A stretch of DNA of 64,000 nt from Clostridia bacterium (GTDB lineage: Bacteria > Bacillota > Clostridia > Peptostreptococcales > Anaerovoracaceae), in NCBI GenBank assembly GCA_902363595.1, contig CABJAP010000010.1, forward strand, positions 124,001-188,000, written 5' to 3'. Shown one piece after another: positions 54,415 to 63,181 of this stretch; position 1 is the stretch's first letter; each line of letters begins with the position of its first letter. The position numbers and the translations under genes were made by a program. The notes under the pieces are model-generated. The model had not been told where the DNA came from and made no database searches. It saw only the letters and a list, made by a program, of their open reading frames with translations.

Positions 54415-55050
54415 ATGAAACGATATTTTATCAGCGATGGGATTGCTGAGGATTCCATAAAAAAGATGCTCCGCTGTTTTCGGCCCCAGTTGAAACGATT
54501 TCAAAGCGGCGAAACGATCATGCGTTATTCGGACCGTGTGGAAAAGATCGGTCTTGTGATGAAAGGAACGGCGGTTCTCCATGTTCTGGATGCGGACGGA
54601 AATGCCGGGCTTTTGGAAACGTACGAAGAGCAGGCTCTCTTTGGCGAGCTGTTTCATCTGCCTTTGGACGGGTTTGAATACCTTGTGGAAGCTAAGACAG
54701 ACAGCCGGGTCTTGTTCATCGACTATACCCACATCGTTACGCCCTGTGAAAAGACTTGCGCCCACCATTCCCAGCTGATCAACAATCTTTTCCTAATGGC
54801 AGCGCAGCGAGCTCAGGCGTTGTCGCTCCATCTGAATATTCTTCATCAGCCTACGATCCGCAAAAAGCTGCTCACCTATCTGACCTGCCTGCGGGGAACG
54901 GCGGAAAGCGATTCTATTACCATTCCGTTAACCTTGTCGGCTCTGGCGGAATATCTCTGCGTGGACCGCAGTGCCATGACCCGGGAGATTCGGCTGATGA
55001 ATGAGGAGGGGATTTTGCAGTCCAACAGGAGAACCTTTCAATTGTTGTAA
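54415..55050 (+). CDS. Crp/Fnr-family transcription regulator
   Basis: 211 residues. The N-terminal cyclic-nucleotide-binding-like beta barrel (about 10-125) has SGETIMRYSDRVEKIGLVMKG and GELFHLP. The C-terminal Crp helix-turn-helix (about 145-211) has LSALAEYLCVDRSAMTREIRLM. It has no N-terminal cysteine cluster of FNR, but contains CEKTC in the hinge helix (PCEKTCAHH), a trait of a clostridial subgroup with unknown ligand. It diverges from the acyl-CoA dehydrogenase fusion operon with about 160 bases between, so it probably controls it. AAGGAAGG lies before the ATG. Confidence 0.85.
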   Translation: MKRYFISDGIAEDSIKKMLRCFRPQLKRFQSGETIMRYSDRVEKIGLVMKGTAVLHVLDADGNAGLLETYEEQALFGELFHLPLDGFEYLVEAKTDSRVLFIDYTHIVTPCEKTCAHHSQLINNLFLMAAQRAQALSLHLNILHQPTIRKKLLTYLTCLRGTAESDSITIPLTLSALAEYLCVDRSAMTREIRLMNEEGILQSNRRTFQLL

Positions 55051-55086
55051 AGCAGGATATGAACGCCGGTGCCCGATGCAGCATGC

Positions 55087-55134
55087 AAAAAACGCCAAGG
55101 TACTTCGATCGCTGCGAAAGCTCCCTGGCGTTTT
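55087..55134. terminator. Bidirectional terminator between crp-like gene and trxA
   Basis: AAAACGCCA pairs with TGGCGTTTT with a 25-30 base interior; A- and T-runs on both sides. Confidence 0.75.
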
Positions 55135-55143
55135 ATCTTTTCT

Positions 55144-55452
55144 TCATTTGAGCATGGCTTTTACTTTGCCCTTGGACTGAACGCCCACGGATGTACCTAC
55201 GATCTTTCCGTTCTGGAAAAGGGCCAGTGTGGGAATGCTCATGATCCCGAATTGAGCGGCCAGCTGAGGCTGTTCGTCAATGTTGACTTTCCCGATCCTG
55301 GCTTTCGGCTCGTCAGCCGCCACCGCGTCCAAAATAGGCGACATCATCTTGCATGGCCCGCACCATGGAGCCCAAAAATCCACCAGCACCGGTTCCTGTG
55401 AATTTACAACTTCCTGATTAAAGTTATCCTGTGTTAATTTTATAATAGCCAT
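55144..55452 (-). CDS. trxA: Thioredoxin
   Basis: 102 residues, single thioredoxin fold. Active site WCGPC in VDFWAPWCGPCKMM, cis-Pro in MSIPTLALFQNG. It is the general disulfide reductant of the cytoplasm. ATG 55452 with AAGGAGG 9 bases upstream; the longer frame is not needed. Thioredoxin reductase is not in the window. Its place beside the flavodiiron operon fits an oxidative-defence neighbourhood, but it has its own transcription unit. Confidence 0.95.
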   Translation of the reverse strand: MAIIKLTQDNFNQEVVNSQEPVLVDFWAPWCGPCKMMSPILDAVAADEPKARIGKVNIDEQPQLAAQFGIMSIPTLALFQNGKIVGTSVGVQSKGKVKAMLK

Positions 55453-55609
55453 TTTTAAATACCTCCTTTGACTTTGTGGCTTAACTATACCACCATCCAA
55501 ACAAATCTTCTGTGACCAGGTTACATATATGCTTTTTTTTTCTTTCCCAGAAAAATTTCGGTTGCCAGCGGCAGCTTTGATGTATTATTCTAGTAGGCAA
55601 GGAGGGTTT

Positions 55610-56518
55610 ATGAAAAAATTTAAAGGAGAATTATGTTTGATGCTGGCGGCCCTGATCTGGGGGTCAGCGTTTATATTTCAAAAGATGGGAATGGATCATG
55701 TGGGCCCGTTCACATTCGGATTCTTTCGCTTCACCTTGGGAGCGCTGGCGCTGCTTCCCGTGATTTTTATCTACGGCAAGCTGAACCAAAAGCGTTCTGC
55801 GCCCAAGGAAATCACGCCGTTTAAAAACCGCATGCTCCTGCTGGGAGGCTTGCAGTGCGGGATCGCCAGTTTTATTGCCGGTTCCCTGCAGCAGATCGGC
55901 ATCATGTATACCACAGCCGGAAAGGCGGGATTCATCACTTCGCTGGATATTGTCATCGTTCCCATCCTGCTCTTATTTCTCAGGCGAAGGGTTGGAATTT
56001 TCACTTGGCTGGGAGTTGCCCTGGCCGGATTCGGACTTTACCTGCTCTGCATCACGGACGGGTTTACCATCCAGCTTGGCGACGGACTGGTAATCGCCTG
56101 CGCGGTGGGTTATTCCTTCCAGATTCTGCTCATCGACTATTATTCCGACAAGGTGGATGCAATCAAGCTTTCGTTTTTACAGTTTTTGCTTTCCGGCCTT
56201 TTATCGGGTGTTTTCATGATTTTTCTGGAATCCGTGGCTTTTCAGGATATCATCGACTGCGCGGTCCCCATTTTATACACGGCAATTCTAGAAGTGAGCA
56301 TTGCTTTTACCCTTCAGATCGTCGGACAGAAGGATACTCCCCCTGCCATCGCTGCCATCATCATGAGCCTGGAAGCGTTTTTCTCCGCAGTATGCGGCGC
56401 TCTGTTCCTTGGAGAAGTGATGTCATCGCGGGAAATGATCGGATGCGTTCTGATGCTGACTGCCTTTATCATATCGCAGATTCCTGACAAACGGATTTCA
56501 CGTCAAGACCACGCTTAG
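55610..56518 (+). CDS. EamA/DMT-family membrane transporter
   Basis: 302 residues with ten predicted membrane helices in two EamA repeats. The first repeat has LMLAALIWGSAFIFQKMGMDHVGPF (in parts: AALIWGSAFIFQK), and the second ends with IIMSLEAFFSAVCGALFLGEVMS. Members export amino acids, sugars or nucleosides; the substrate is unknown. ATG 55610 has AAGGAGG five bases before it. Its stop overlaps the stop of the converging PAP2 gene by four bases, and no terminator is visible between them. Confidence 0.88.
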   Translation: MKKFKGELCLMLAALIWGSAFIFQKMGMDHVGPFTFGFFRFTLGALALLPVIFIYGKLNQKRSAPKEITPFKNRMLLLGGLQCGIASFIAGSLQQIGIMYTTAGKAGFITSLDIVIVPILLLFLRRRVGIFTWLGVALAGFGLYLLCITDGFTIQLGDGLVIACAVGYSFQILLIDYYSDKVDAIKLSFLQFLLSGLLSGVFMIFLESVAFQDIIDCAVPILYTAILEVSIAFTLQIVGQKDTPPAIAAIIMSLEAFFSAVCGALFLGEVMSSREMIGCVLMLTAFIISQIPDKRISRQDHA

Positions 56519-57012
56519 GGAATCCAATAAAACCCCACCAGCCCGGACAGAATTCCCAAAGCCGCCCCGGCAATCACATCTTTGGGGAAATGCACACCGC
56601 CCAGCACCCGCACAACGGCCATAAAGATTCCCGCCGCGCCGATCAATACCCCGGCAAGAGGCATTTTCCAGAAAAAGGTCATTCCGATGATAAAGATGGA
56701 AAAGACGTGGCGGCTGGGAAAGGATTTTCCCCTGGTGTCTTTGGGGATCACCGGAGGCAGGTCGAAGACTTCATAGGGCCTGGGCGCACAGTACAAATAT
56801 CGAAAAACGCTGATAACGACAAAAGAGATACCCGGCACCAAAACAGCCCTCGCAAGCCCAGTATCTTTTTGCAGATACAGCGCTGCCAGCAAAACGGGAT
56901 AGGCAATATATGCGATTTTCGTCAAAATGGAATCGATAAGGATGATCGCCTTTTGCCTCTTAGGATTGCCGCGAAAGCTTTCGGTCATTTTCAGATACGT
57001 CTCTTTGGTCAT
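56515..57012 (-). CDS. PAP2-family lipid phosphatase
   Basis: 165 residues, about five membrane segments. The three PAP2 motifs are present: RYLYCAPRPYEV (motif 1), SFPSRHVFS (motif 2) and RVLGGVHFPKDVIAG (motif 3, with His and Asp). It should remove phosphate from a membrane lipid such as undecaprenyl diphosphate or phosphatidic acid. ATG 57012 with GGAGG 10 bases upstream, 16 bases after the helicase stop, so it is the last gene of the five-gene minus operon. Confidence 0.87.
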   Translation of the reverse strand: MTKETYLKMTESFRGNPKRQKAIILIDSILTKIAYIAYPVLLAALYLQKDTGLARAVLVPGISFVVISVFRYLYCAPRPYEVFDLPPVIPKDTRGKSFPSRHVFSIFIIGMTFFWKMPLAGVLIGAAGIFMAVVRVLGGVHFPKDVIAGAALGILSGLVGFYWIP

Positions 57013-57028
57013 GGTGGACTGCCTCCTG

Positions 57029-60000
57029 CTACAATTTTCTAAAATACTCAATCAAAATATCTTTCATATAATGATATCTTCTGGCATAAGAATTCTCAAC
57101 CCGGATCAGCTCAAAATCGTACCTCTGGCAAAGCTCCGCCTTTTTCTGATCCCGAAGGCGGACCGCTTCCTCTTCAATATGCTCTTTTCCGTCCAGTTCA
57201 ATGGCCAGCACCGGCATTTCTTTTGTGCTGCGGACGCGCTGATAGACGACAAAGTCAAAGCGGCCGGTGTAAAAAAGGTCGTTGTGTTCCTCGCTGCCAT
57301 CGAACACATGGGAGATGGGCACCTCTTTGTGAATCGTATATTTGCTGCCTGCCACCAGGATATTGCCCAATGCGTGGTTGAGGGTGGTCAGGAAAGCGGC
57401 TTCTGTTTCCGTGCTGTAAGGTTTGATGCCCAGCGCTCTGGTGGCTGCTGCTTTGGGCGTAACTTCCGAAGCGCCGTTGGTGCGGATATACTCCACCAGC
57501 TCGTACAAATCGTCCTCTTCATCCGTGCCGTGAAGGCGGCGCAGGTTCTGACTGCTGGACAACAGCACCAGCTTTTCCTTGGCCCTGGAGGTGGCCACAT
57601 TGATCAGCTCCTTATTGTTTTTCAGCCAGCTGTAGGTCTTTGCATGGGTCTGATCGGTCACTGCCAGGGAAAAGAGAATGACATCCTTTTCATCCCCCTG
57701 GAAAGCGTGGACCGTGCCGCACTGCACATCGAGAATACCGTTATCCAAAAGCACGCTGTTGATGTATTCTTTTTGGCTGACAAAGGGGGTAATGACGCCG
57801 ATTTTTTTGTCCCGGTTTTGAAGGATATAGTTCAGGATCTGGGCCGCTTCCGCAGGAGCCGTGTTCTTTTCCTCTGTCGATCCGTCGGCAAGATCCACAT
57901 AGACCAGCGGCTGGGGTTCGCAAACCTGGCTGCGGATCTTCAGCTTGTCGTTGTAATATTTTTTATTGTTAAAATCGATGATCTTGCGATGGCAGCGGTA
58001 ATGATAGCTGAGCAAAATCTCATCGCTCACCGAGTCGCAGGCCAGATACGTCTTATAAATGGAATTCTCAATATAATCGTACTCCTGGCTCACCTGGTAT
58101 TTGGCCTTCAAGGTCTGGTTCGCCTTGGGATCCAGCAGAATCACCGGGCTCAGCTGCTGGGGATCGCCCACCAGCATCAAATTGCTGCCGCGGATGATGG
58201 GTACCAGAGAAACCGCCGAATTGCACTGGCTGGCTTCATCCATCATCACCATATCAAAATAGGGCTTGGGCTCGCCCAGCCGGTGGGCGGAAATACATGT
58301 CGTAATCACGACAGGAAAGATGCGAAGAAATTTCTTCATGTTCTCTTCCTGGCTTAGATGGCGGTTAAATTCTTTGACCTGCTCCTCCTTGCGCCCCTCC
58401 ATAAAGAGAATGGACAGCAGCTCTTCATTCTTGGGTTCGTCCAGCCGTTTGATATATTTTGCCGATATATAATAGAGATATTTTAAAAATTCTTCAACGT
58501 TTTGATTCAGCAGCGGCAGAGCATCCGCTTCATCCACTTCTCCGATCTGCTCCAGCTGTTTCTCCACTGCCGCAAGCTGCCGGCTCTGCAGCTCGACCCG
58601 GAAGGTCAGACTCTGTTCGCTGCGGATCAGGCTTTCAATCGACGCTTTCCGTTCCTTCAGATCGAGAATGGACTCATATCGTTTGAGCAGCTGGGAGAGC
58701 TGCTCTGTCTTTTCGATTTTGTCATCCTTGTTCCGCTCCAGGGTATTGGAAAAAACATTGATTTCTTTCACTTGCAGATACAATGCCTTCATGTAGTCCA
58801 GGGCTTCTTCCACCTTTTCCCGGTTTCCCAGCCGCACGGCCGGAAAGGGGACGCGTTTGTTCCGATAGCGGATATTCTGCAAGGTATGAAATACGCTGTC
58901 AATGGGATGATTATTATAGGATGCAAAAAGCACCGTCTTTTCGTTGAAAAAAGCAGTGGTGATGGTGTTGATAATCGTGCTTGTTTTTCCGGTTCCAGGG
59001 GGCCCCTGAATGTAGGAAAGGGGATATTTTAAGCCGTGATGGATGGCCAGAAGCTGATCCAGGTTCACCTGCTGGTTGAGCAGCGCCAGGGGATATTGTT
59101 TTGTCCGCACCGGCTGTTTTACCAGTTCTCCGAAAAATGCTTTTATGGGAATGGTGGGTTTTGCTTCCTGGTACATTTCCAGGATTGCGCCGTATTCCTG
59201 ATCCAGATCCAAAGCCAGGTCCCGGGAAAGGGTCAGAAGATAGGGCATATCGTCCACGCCCTTGATCTGCGGATTGGCGCTGGTAATCCGGTCTTTGATT
59301 TCTTCCTGATTGGTATCGAAATCGTCCAGCAAATATCCGTATTCTTCCGGAAGAAAGCGGCGGATGCTTTGCTTTTCACCGTCAATGGTAAATTCCCGGC
59401 AAATGGTCGCTTCCTCTTCTGCGATCAGCCTGCGGCGGATCACGTCAAAATTCATCTTGCGGTACGCCAGCACGTAAAGGCCCTTTCTGACGGGCACACT
59501 TAGCAGGTTCATGCAGATTTGCAGGATCCGTTTTCTGGGCTTTTTCTGCTGCCTGTCGCGGATGGTTCTGCGCTGGAACTGGTTGATAATATCCTTGTAC
59601 TGCTGGTCACTTAGCTGGTAAACTCCTTCCTGCACCCCTTCACCGTCCAGGCCTTCTACCAATGCGTATTCGCTGCGGTAAGGGGTGGAGTCCAGGCGGC
59701 TGCAGTCGGCCAGATAATTGAGGATTTTCATGTTGGCCGCATGGTGAAACAGTTCTTTGTATTTGGCCGGATTGAGATGAATATCCTCCACCAGCCTCTG
59801 GTTCACCGGGTGAAAGGAGCCTTCCACCACATCGGAGGTGAGAATTGAGTCAATGTAAATCCTGGGAAAATCACCCAGGGTATGTTTGGATAGATGGAGT
59901 CCGGCCACGCTAAGGGACCGGTCCTTGAGGTTGATGTCGTTGATTCCGATCCAGTACCGGGTCTGTTCTCCATTTTTATTCTTGTATTCGATGCTGATCC

Positions 60001-60049
60001 ACTTGCCTTCGTGGATGGCTTTAAAAATATCCCGGCAAACCGTATTCAT
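57029..60049 (-). CDS. WYL-like + SF1 (UPF1-type) helicase + PD-(D/E)xK-like nuclease
   Basis: 1006 residues. The N-terminal 80 residues (AIHEGKWISIEYKNKNGE, then IYIDSILTSDVVEGSFHP) resemble a WYL-type Sm-fold ligand or nucleic-acid sensor. The SF1 helicase core spans about 340-820: Walker A IQGPPGTGKTST, Walker B VMMDEASQCNSAV, motif III LMLVGDPQQLSPVI, YRCHRKIIDF, GTVHAFQGDEKDVI and motif VI NVATSRAKEKLVLL. A coiled, charged insertion lies between motifs I and II. The C-terminal 130 residues have GRFDFVVYQ, LAIELDGKEH and RYDFELIRVE, the D...ExD-like pattern of DUF2726/restriction-type nucleases. Such single-chain helicase-nucleases are often anti-phage or DNA-repair factors; no role is proven. 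AGGAGG lies seven bases before the start. Confidence 0.82.
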   Translation of the reverse strand: MNTVCRDIFKAIHEGKWISIEYKNKNGEQTRYWIGINDINLKDRSLSVAGLHLSKHTLGDFPRIYIDSILTSDVVEGSFHPVNQRLVEDIHLNPAKYKELFHHAANMKILNYLADCSRLDSTPYRSEYALVEGLDGEGVQEGVYQLSDQQYKDIINQFQRRTIRDRQQKKPRKRILQICMNLLSVPVRKGLYVLAYRKMNFDVIRRRLIAEEEATICREFTIDGEKQSIRRFLPEEYGYLLDDFDTNQEEIKDRITSANPQIKGVDDMPYLLTLSRDLALDLDQEYGAILEMYQEAKPTIPIKAFFGELVKQPVRTKQYPLALLNQQVNLDQLLAIHHGLKYPLSYIQGPPGTGKTSTIINTITTAFFNEKTVLFASYNNHPIDSVFHTLQNIRYRNKRVPFPAVRLGNREKVEEALDYMKALYLQVKEINVFSNTLERNKDDKIEKTEQLSQLLKRYESILDLKERKASIESLIRSEQSLTFRVELQSRQLAAVEKQLEQIGEVDEADALPLLNQNVEEFLKYLYYISAKYIKRLDEPKNEELLSILFMEGRKEEQVKEFNRHLSQEENMKKFLRIFPVVITTCISAHRLGEPKPYFDMVMMDEASQCNSAVSLVPIIRGSNLMLVGDPQQLSPVILLDPKANQTLKAKYQVSQEYDYIENSIYKTYLACDSVSDEILLSYHYRCHRKIIDFNNKKYYNDKLKIRSQVCEPQPLVYVDLADGSTEEKNTAPAEAAQILNYILQNRDKKIGVITPFVSQKEYINSVLLDNGILDVQCGTVHAFQGDEKDVILFSLAVTDQTHAKTYSWLKNNKELINVATSRAKEKLVLLSSSQNLRRLHGTDEEDDLYELVEYIRTNGASEVTPKAAATRALGIKPYSTETEAAFLTTLNHALGNILVAGSKYTIHKEVPISHVFDGSEEHNDLFYTGRFDFVVYQRVRSTKEMPVLAIELDGKEHIEEEAVRLRDQKKAELCQRYDFELIRVENSYARRYHYMKDILIEYFRKL

Positions 60050-60073
60050 GAAAAGCCTCCTGAGCTGCTGGAC

Positions 60074-60892
60074 TTACTGGTCCTTAACCCGTTTCAGATA
60101 CGCTCCGATATCCAGCCCCATCCCCATTCTATCTATCATTCGAAAGGTCCCCGCCTGTCTTTCTCCTTGTTTGTCCACTCCAACAAGCTGGGCTTCGACA
60201 AAGACAGTTCCGTACTTGCTCCTTTTCTTATCATCTATAGAGTAGCCTACGGTACAGGATTCACCTTTTTCCAGATGAATGGGATCCTGGAAGTCGATTT
60301 CATCGTAAGGAATATCGTTGATTTCCAGCGATGTGATGACTTGGAATAGTTCCTTCTCATAAGGGATTTCAATTCCTGTGATGTCTATCGGTCTTTTCGC
60401 TTCAAAGGCCATCTCCCCATAATTTTCATCATCCTGTGTATAATCCGGTTCTTCTCTGGTGGTAACAAATCCTTTTTCCTTCAAGCTGCATATTTTGACA
60501 TGCCCCACGTCAGCGGTGGAGGTGCTGCCGTCATCCCAGGTGATTTCTAAATGGTCAAACTCCAGCGGCACCGCCATGCTGGAATCCTCGTTCAGCTTGC
60601 TAGTGCCTACGCCCCAGCTGATGGTATGAAGCCAATACCCGCTTTCCTCCTCATTTTGCTGGTCGTAGATGTCGATGGAGATGTCCGGCGGCGCATCGGG
60701 AATTTCAAGGTTTTTTACCTTTTTGTCCCAGGTCTCATCGGTGATGTACTGGGTATCAACATCCATATCTTCTGAAGAAATAAGTGCCTTAACAAAAACC
60801 GGTTCTTCCAGCTTGGGGCCGCACCCGGTCATTATTGCCGCTGCAAGCACAAGCAGGCATACGGCCGAAAAAACGATCCTTTTCTTTTTCAT
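60074..60892 (-). CDS. Lipoprotein, paralogue of the 61978 gene, unknown function
   Basis: 272 residues. Type II signal peptide with lipobox MTGC (FSAVCLLVLAAAIMTGCGPK in parts). The mature part shares a clear pattern with the 61978 lipoprotein: LISSEDMDVD, LEIPDAPPDI, SGYWLHTISWGV, LEITWDDGST followed by TADVG, and IEIPYEKEL. It is probably beta-rich. I recognise no named family. ATG 60892 with AAGGAGA upstream. It lies between the alcohol dehydrogenase and the helicase in a tight operon, so it may sense or bind something at the outer face of the membrane. That is inference. Confidence 0.75.
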   Translation of the reverse strand: MKKKRIVFSAVCLLVLAAAIMTGCGPKLEEPVFVKALISSEDMDVDTQYITDETWDKKVKNLEIPDAPPDISIDIYDQQNEEESGYWLHTISWGVGTSKLNEDSSMAVPLEFDHLEITWDDGSTSTADVGHVKICSLKEKGFVTTREEPDYTQDDENYGEMAFEAKRPIDITGIEIPYEKELFQVITSLEINDIPYDEIDFQDPIHLEKGESCTVGYSIDDKKRSKYGTVFVEAQLVGVDKQGERQAGTFRMIDRMGMGLDIGAYLKRVKDQ

Positions 60893-60922
60893 ATATTCTC
60901 CTTTTGGCCTTACCGCCAATTT

Positions 60923-61963
60923 CTAAATCTCGACTGCGATTTTCATAACGCCCGCTTCTCTGTTTTCGAACAGGTCATAAGCGCTGAGGATTTCCTCTAG
61001 GGCAAAGGTATGGGTGATCAAGCCTGCAGTATCCAGCCTGCCCTCCTCAATGAGCTGCAGCAGCCGTTCACAATGGGCCGCATGGACGCCTCCCGTCTTG
61101 AAGGTTAAATTTTTTCCATACATCTGGGGCAGCGGCAGCCGCTGGTCCTCTTCGTACATGGCGACCAGGCACACAATTCCCGATGGGCGGGCCAGCTGCC
61201 AGGCCAGGTCAAAGGTTCCATCGCCGCCTGCGGCTTCGATTACTCGGTCCGCTCCTCTGCCGCCCGTTTTTTCCATGACCAGTGTTTTTAAATCCTGCCT
61301 GCTGCAATCCACCACCTGCGCTGAAATTCCCAGTTTTCTTCCAAACTCTGTCCGCTCTTCATCGATATCTGCTAAAATCAGATGTTTCGGCTCATACAAG
61401 GAAGCGCACATAGCTGTGCACAGACCCGTAGGGCCGGCACCCAAAATGACTACGGTGTCATTTTTTGTTATCTCTGCCAAATCCGCCGCCCAATATCCGG
61501 TGGAGAGAATATCGCCCACAAAAAGCGCCTGCCGGTCCGTGATTGATTGGGGAATCCGGTTGAGTCCGTTGTCCGCATAAGGTACGCGCACATACTCCGC
61601 CTGCCCGCCGTCAATGCGGCAGCCCAGGGCCCAGCCGCCGTTCTCATCTGCGCAGTTATTGACCAGCCCCTGCTTGCAGTAAAAGCATTCCCCGCAGAAG
61701 GTCTCCACGTTGATGGTTACCCGGTCCCCCGGTTTGACGTTATGAACCTGCTCTCCCGTTTCCTCGACAATGCCCACCATCTCATGTCCCAAAACGATGC
61801 CGGGGATCGCCTTGGGTACTGCTCCGTGTTTGATGTGCAGATCGCTGGAACAGATCGATGCCAGAGTTACGCGTATAATGGCATCCGTAGGGAGCTGTAA
61901 ACTCGGGCGAGGCCGCTCTTCCAACGCCAGCCGATGATTCTTCTTATAAACGAGCGCTTTCAT
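60923..61963 (-). CDS. Zinc-dependent alcohol/polyol dehydrogenase (MDR family)
   Basis: 346 residues. Catalytic zinc ligands: Cys in SICSSDLH and GHE in VLGHEMVGIVEE. Structural zinc: four Cys in CGECFYCKQGLVNNC. NAD(P) Rossmann motif GAGPTGLC with ADIDEERTEF. It looks like the threonine/butanediol/sorbitol dehydrogenase group; substrate unknown. ATG 61963 with GGAGG 5 bases upstream; the longer frame at 61981 is excluded by that site. It sits between two paralogous lipoprotein genes, an odd arrangement for a cytoplasmic enzyme. Confidence 0.9.
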   Translation of the reverse strand: MKALVYKKNHRLALEERPRPSLQLPTDAIIRVTLASICSSDLHIKHGAVPKAIPGIVLGHEMVGIVEETGEQVHNVKPGDRVTINVETFCGECFYCKQGLVNNCADENGGWALGCRIDGGQAEYVRVPYADNGLNRIPQSITDRQALFVGDILSTGYWAADLAEITKNDTVVILGAGPTGLCTAMCASLYEPKHLILADIDEERTEFGRKLGISAQVVDCSRQDLKTLVMEKTGGRGADRVIEAAGGDGTFDLAWQLARPSGIVCLVAMYEEDQRLPLPQMYGKNLTFKTGGVHAAHCERLLQLIEEGRLDTAGLITHTFALEEILSAYDLFENREAGVMKIAVEI

Positions 61964-61977
61964 TTCAACCTCCTTCT

Positions 61978-62796
61978 TCACTCTTTCCGGGCTTGTTTTA
62001 GGTATTCCGGTATATTTTTCTCGATCTTAGTATCAGGAGAAATCACAAACACAGCCTCTTGTTTCTTTCCCTGACCATCCTCCCCCATCAGCCGCATATT
62101 GATCCAAATGCGGCCGTACAAGGTCTGAAATTTGTCATTATAACGGCAATGCACCTTAAATGTCCCTCCCTTTTTCAATTCAATCGGGTGTTGTTCATCT
62201 ATTTCAGACACCGGTACATCATTGACTGTCAAGCTGGATACCATCTTTTCTACTTCTTCTTGATAGGGGATTTCAATTTGGGTAATTTTCATGTTCCGCG
62301 GCGCCTGAAAGGTTTGCGAGTCGTCGATCCGTTTATCTTTTTTATAGTTGCTGTTTGCCTCCTGGGCCTCTAGCATGTCCCGGGCTCCGCTTTGGATTTG
62401 AATGCTGCCCACATCAGCTGTGGTCTTGCTGCCATCATCCCAGGTGATGTTCAGCTTGTTGAAGGAGATCGGCTCTGTCAGTCCCCCCTCTTCCGTAAGG
62501 TTGTCGCTGTTTACCCCCAAGTGTGCGGTGTGGAGGGAGTATCCGCTCAGAATCTCGGAATCCTCATCATAGACAACCGTTTCGATATCTTTGGGTGCGT
62601 CGGGAATCTCTACGGATTTTATCCTTTTGCCACCCACCATACCGGAAATATACATAATGTCCACATCCATGTCATCTGATGAAATGAGACTTTTCACCAC
62701 CACCGGCTCTTTCATGTAGATGCTGCATCCGCAGAGCAATGTGATCAATAGTATGCTGGTCATGATGCCCAGCATGATCTTAATACGTTTTTTCAT
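61978..62796 (-). CDS. Lipoprotein, first gene of the operon, unknown function
   Basis: 272 residues. Lipobox LLCGC after a hydrophobic signal (MLGIMTSILLITLLCGCS). Shares with the 60074 product the blocks LISSDDMDVD, VEIPDAPKDIE, SGYSLHTAHLGV, LNITWDDGSKTTADVG and IEIPYQEEV, so the two are tandem duplicates split by the dehydrogenase gene. GGAGGAG lies before the ATG at 62796. Promoter at 62861-62889. Confidence 0.75.
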   Translation of the reverse strand: MKKRIKIMLGIMTSILLITLLCGCSIYMKEPVVVKSLISSDDMDVDIMYISGMVGGKRIKSVEIPDAPKDIETVVYDEDSEILSGYSLHTAHLGVNSDNLTEEGGLTEPISFNKLNITWDDGSKTTADVGSIQIQSGARDMLEAQEANSNYKKDKRIDDSQTFQAPRNMKITQIEIPYQEEVEKMVSSLTVNDVPVSEIDEQHPIELKKGGTFKVHCRYNDKFQTLYGRIWINMRLMGEDGQGKKQEAVFVISPDTKIEKNIPEYLKQARKE

Positions 62797-62860
62797 AGGC
62801 TCCTCCTTTTTTCGGCGGCTCTGGCGCTGCCGGATTTACACAATACAGTCTTCTTTTACC

Positions 62861-62889
62861 AGTATAGCATTGGAGGCTGCTGATTTGAA
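62861..62889 (-). promoter_or_regulatory. Promoter of the lipoprotein-ADH-lipoprotein-helicase-PAP2 operon
   Basis: Minus strand TTCAAA (62884-62889), 17 bases, TATACT (62861-62866), about 60 bases before the first ATG. Confidence 0.6.
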
Positions 62890-62953
62890 GGGAGGATTGG
62901 GGAAAAGTTGATTTGGATTGGGCTGGTGGCGAGTATGTGCATGGGCCCCGGCG

Positions 62954-63012
62954 GGCTGCCACGCGTGCCGGGGAGGTGAGGCATCAGAGGCAGGCTGCCC
63001 CGCGTGCTGGAG
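62954..63012. repeat. Short GC-rich direct repeat
   Basis: GGCTGCC-CGCGTGC-GG blocks at 62954 and 62993, period 39 bases, differing at about four positions. It is non-coding. Confidence 0.45.
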
Positions 63013-63033
63013 CATATTTCATTTATTTTGCCG

Positions 63034-63100
63034 ATTTCTATTCGAAATGGGCGAATTTATATGGACATTGGTTTCAAATTGCGGTGTTTCGAATAGAAAT
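63034..63100. repeat. Perfect 14-bp inverted repeat with 39-base spacer
   Basis: ATTTCTATTCGAAA (63034-63047) and TTTCGAATAGAAAT (63087-63100) are exact complements. They could form a long-loop hairpin, a dimeric operator or the ends of a small element. No T-run follows either arm directly. Confidence 0.6.
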
Positions 63101-63181
63101 TGAGAAATTTTTTATATTTTGCTGGCCGGAAGCAAAAAACGTGAGCCGCAGTGCTGAGGAAAAAACTCAAAAAAATTAAAT

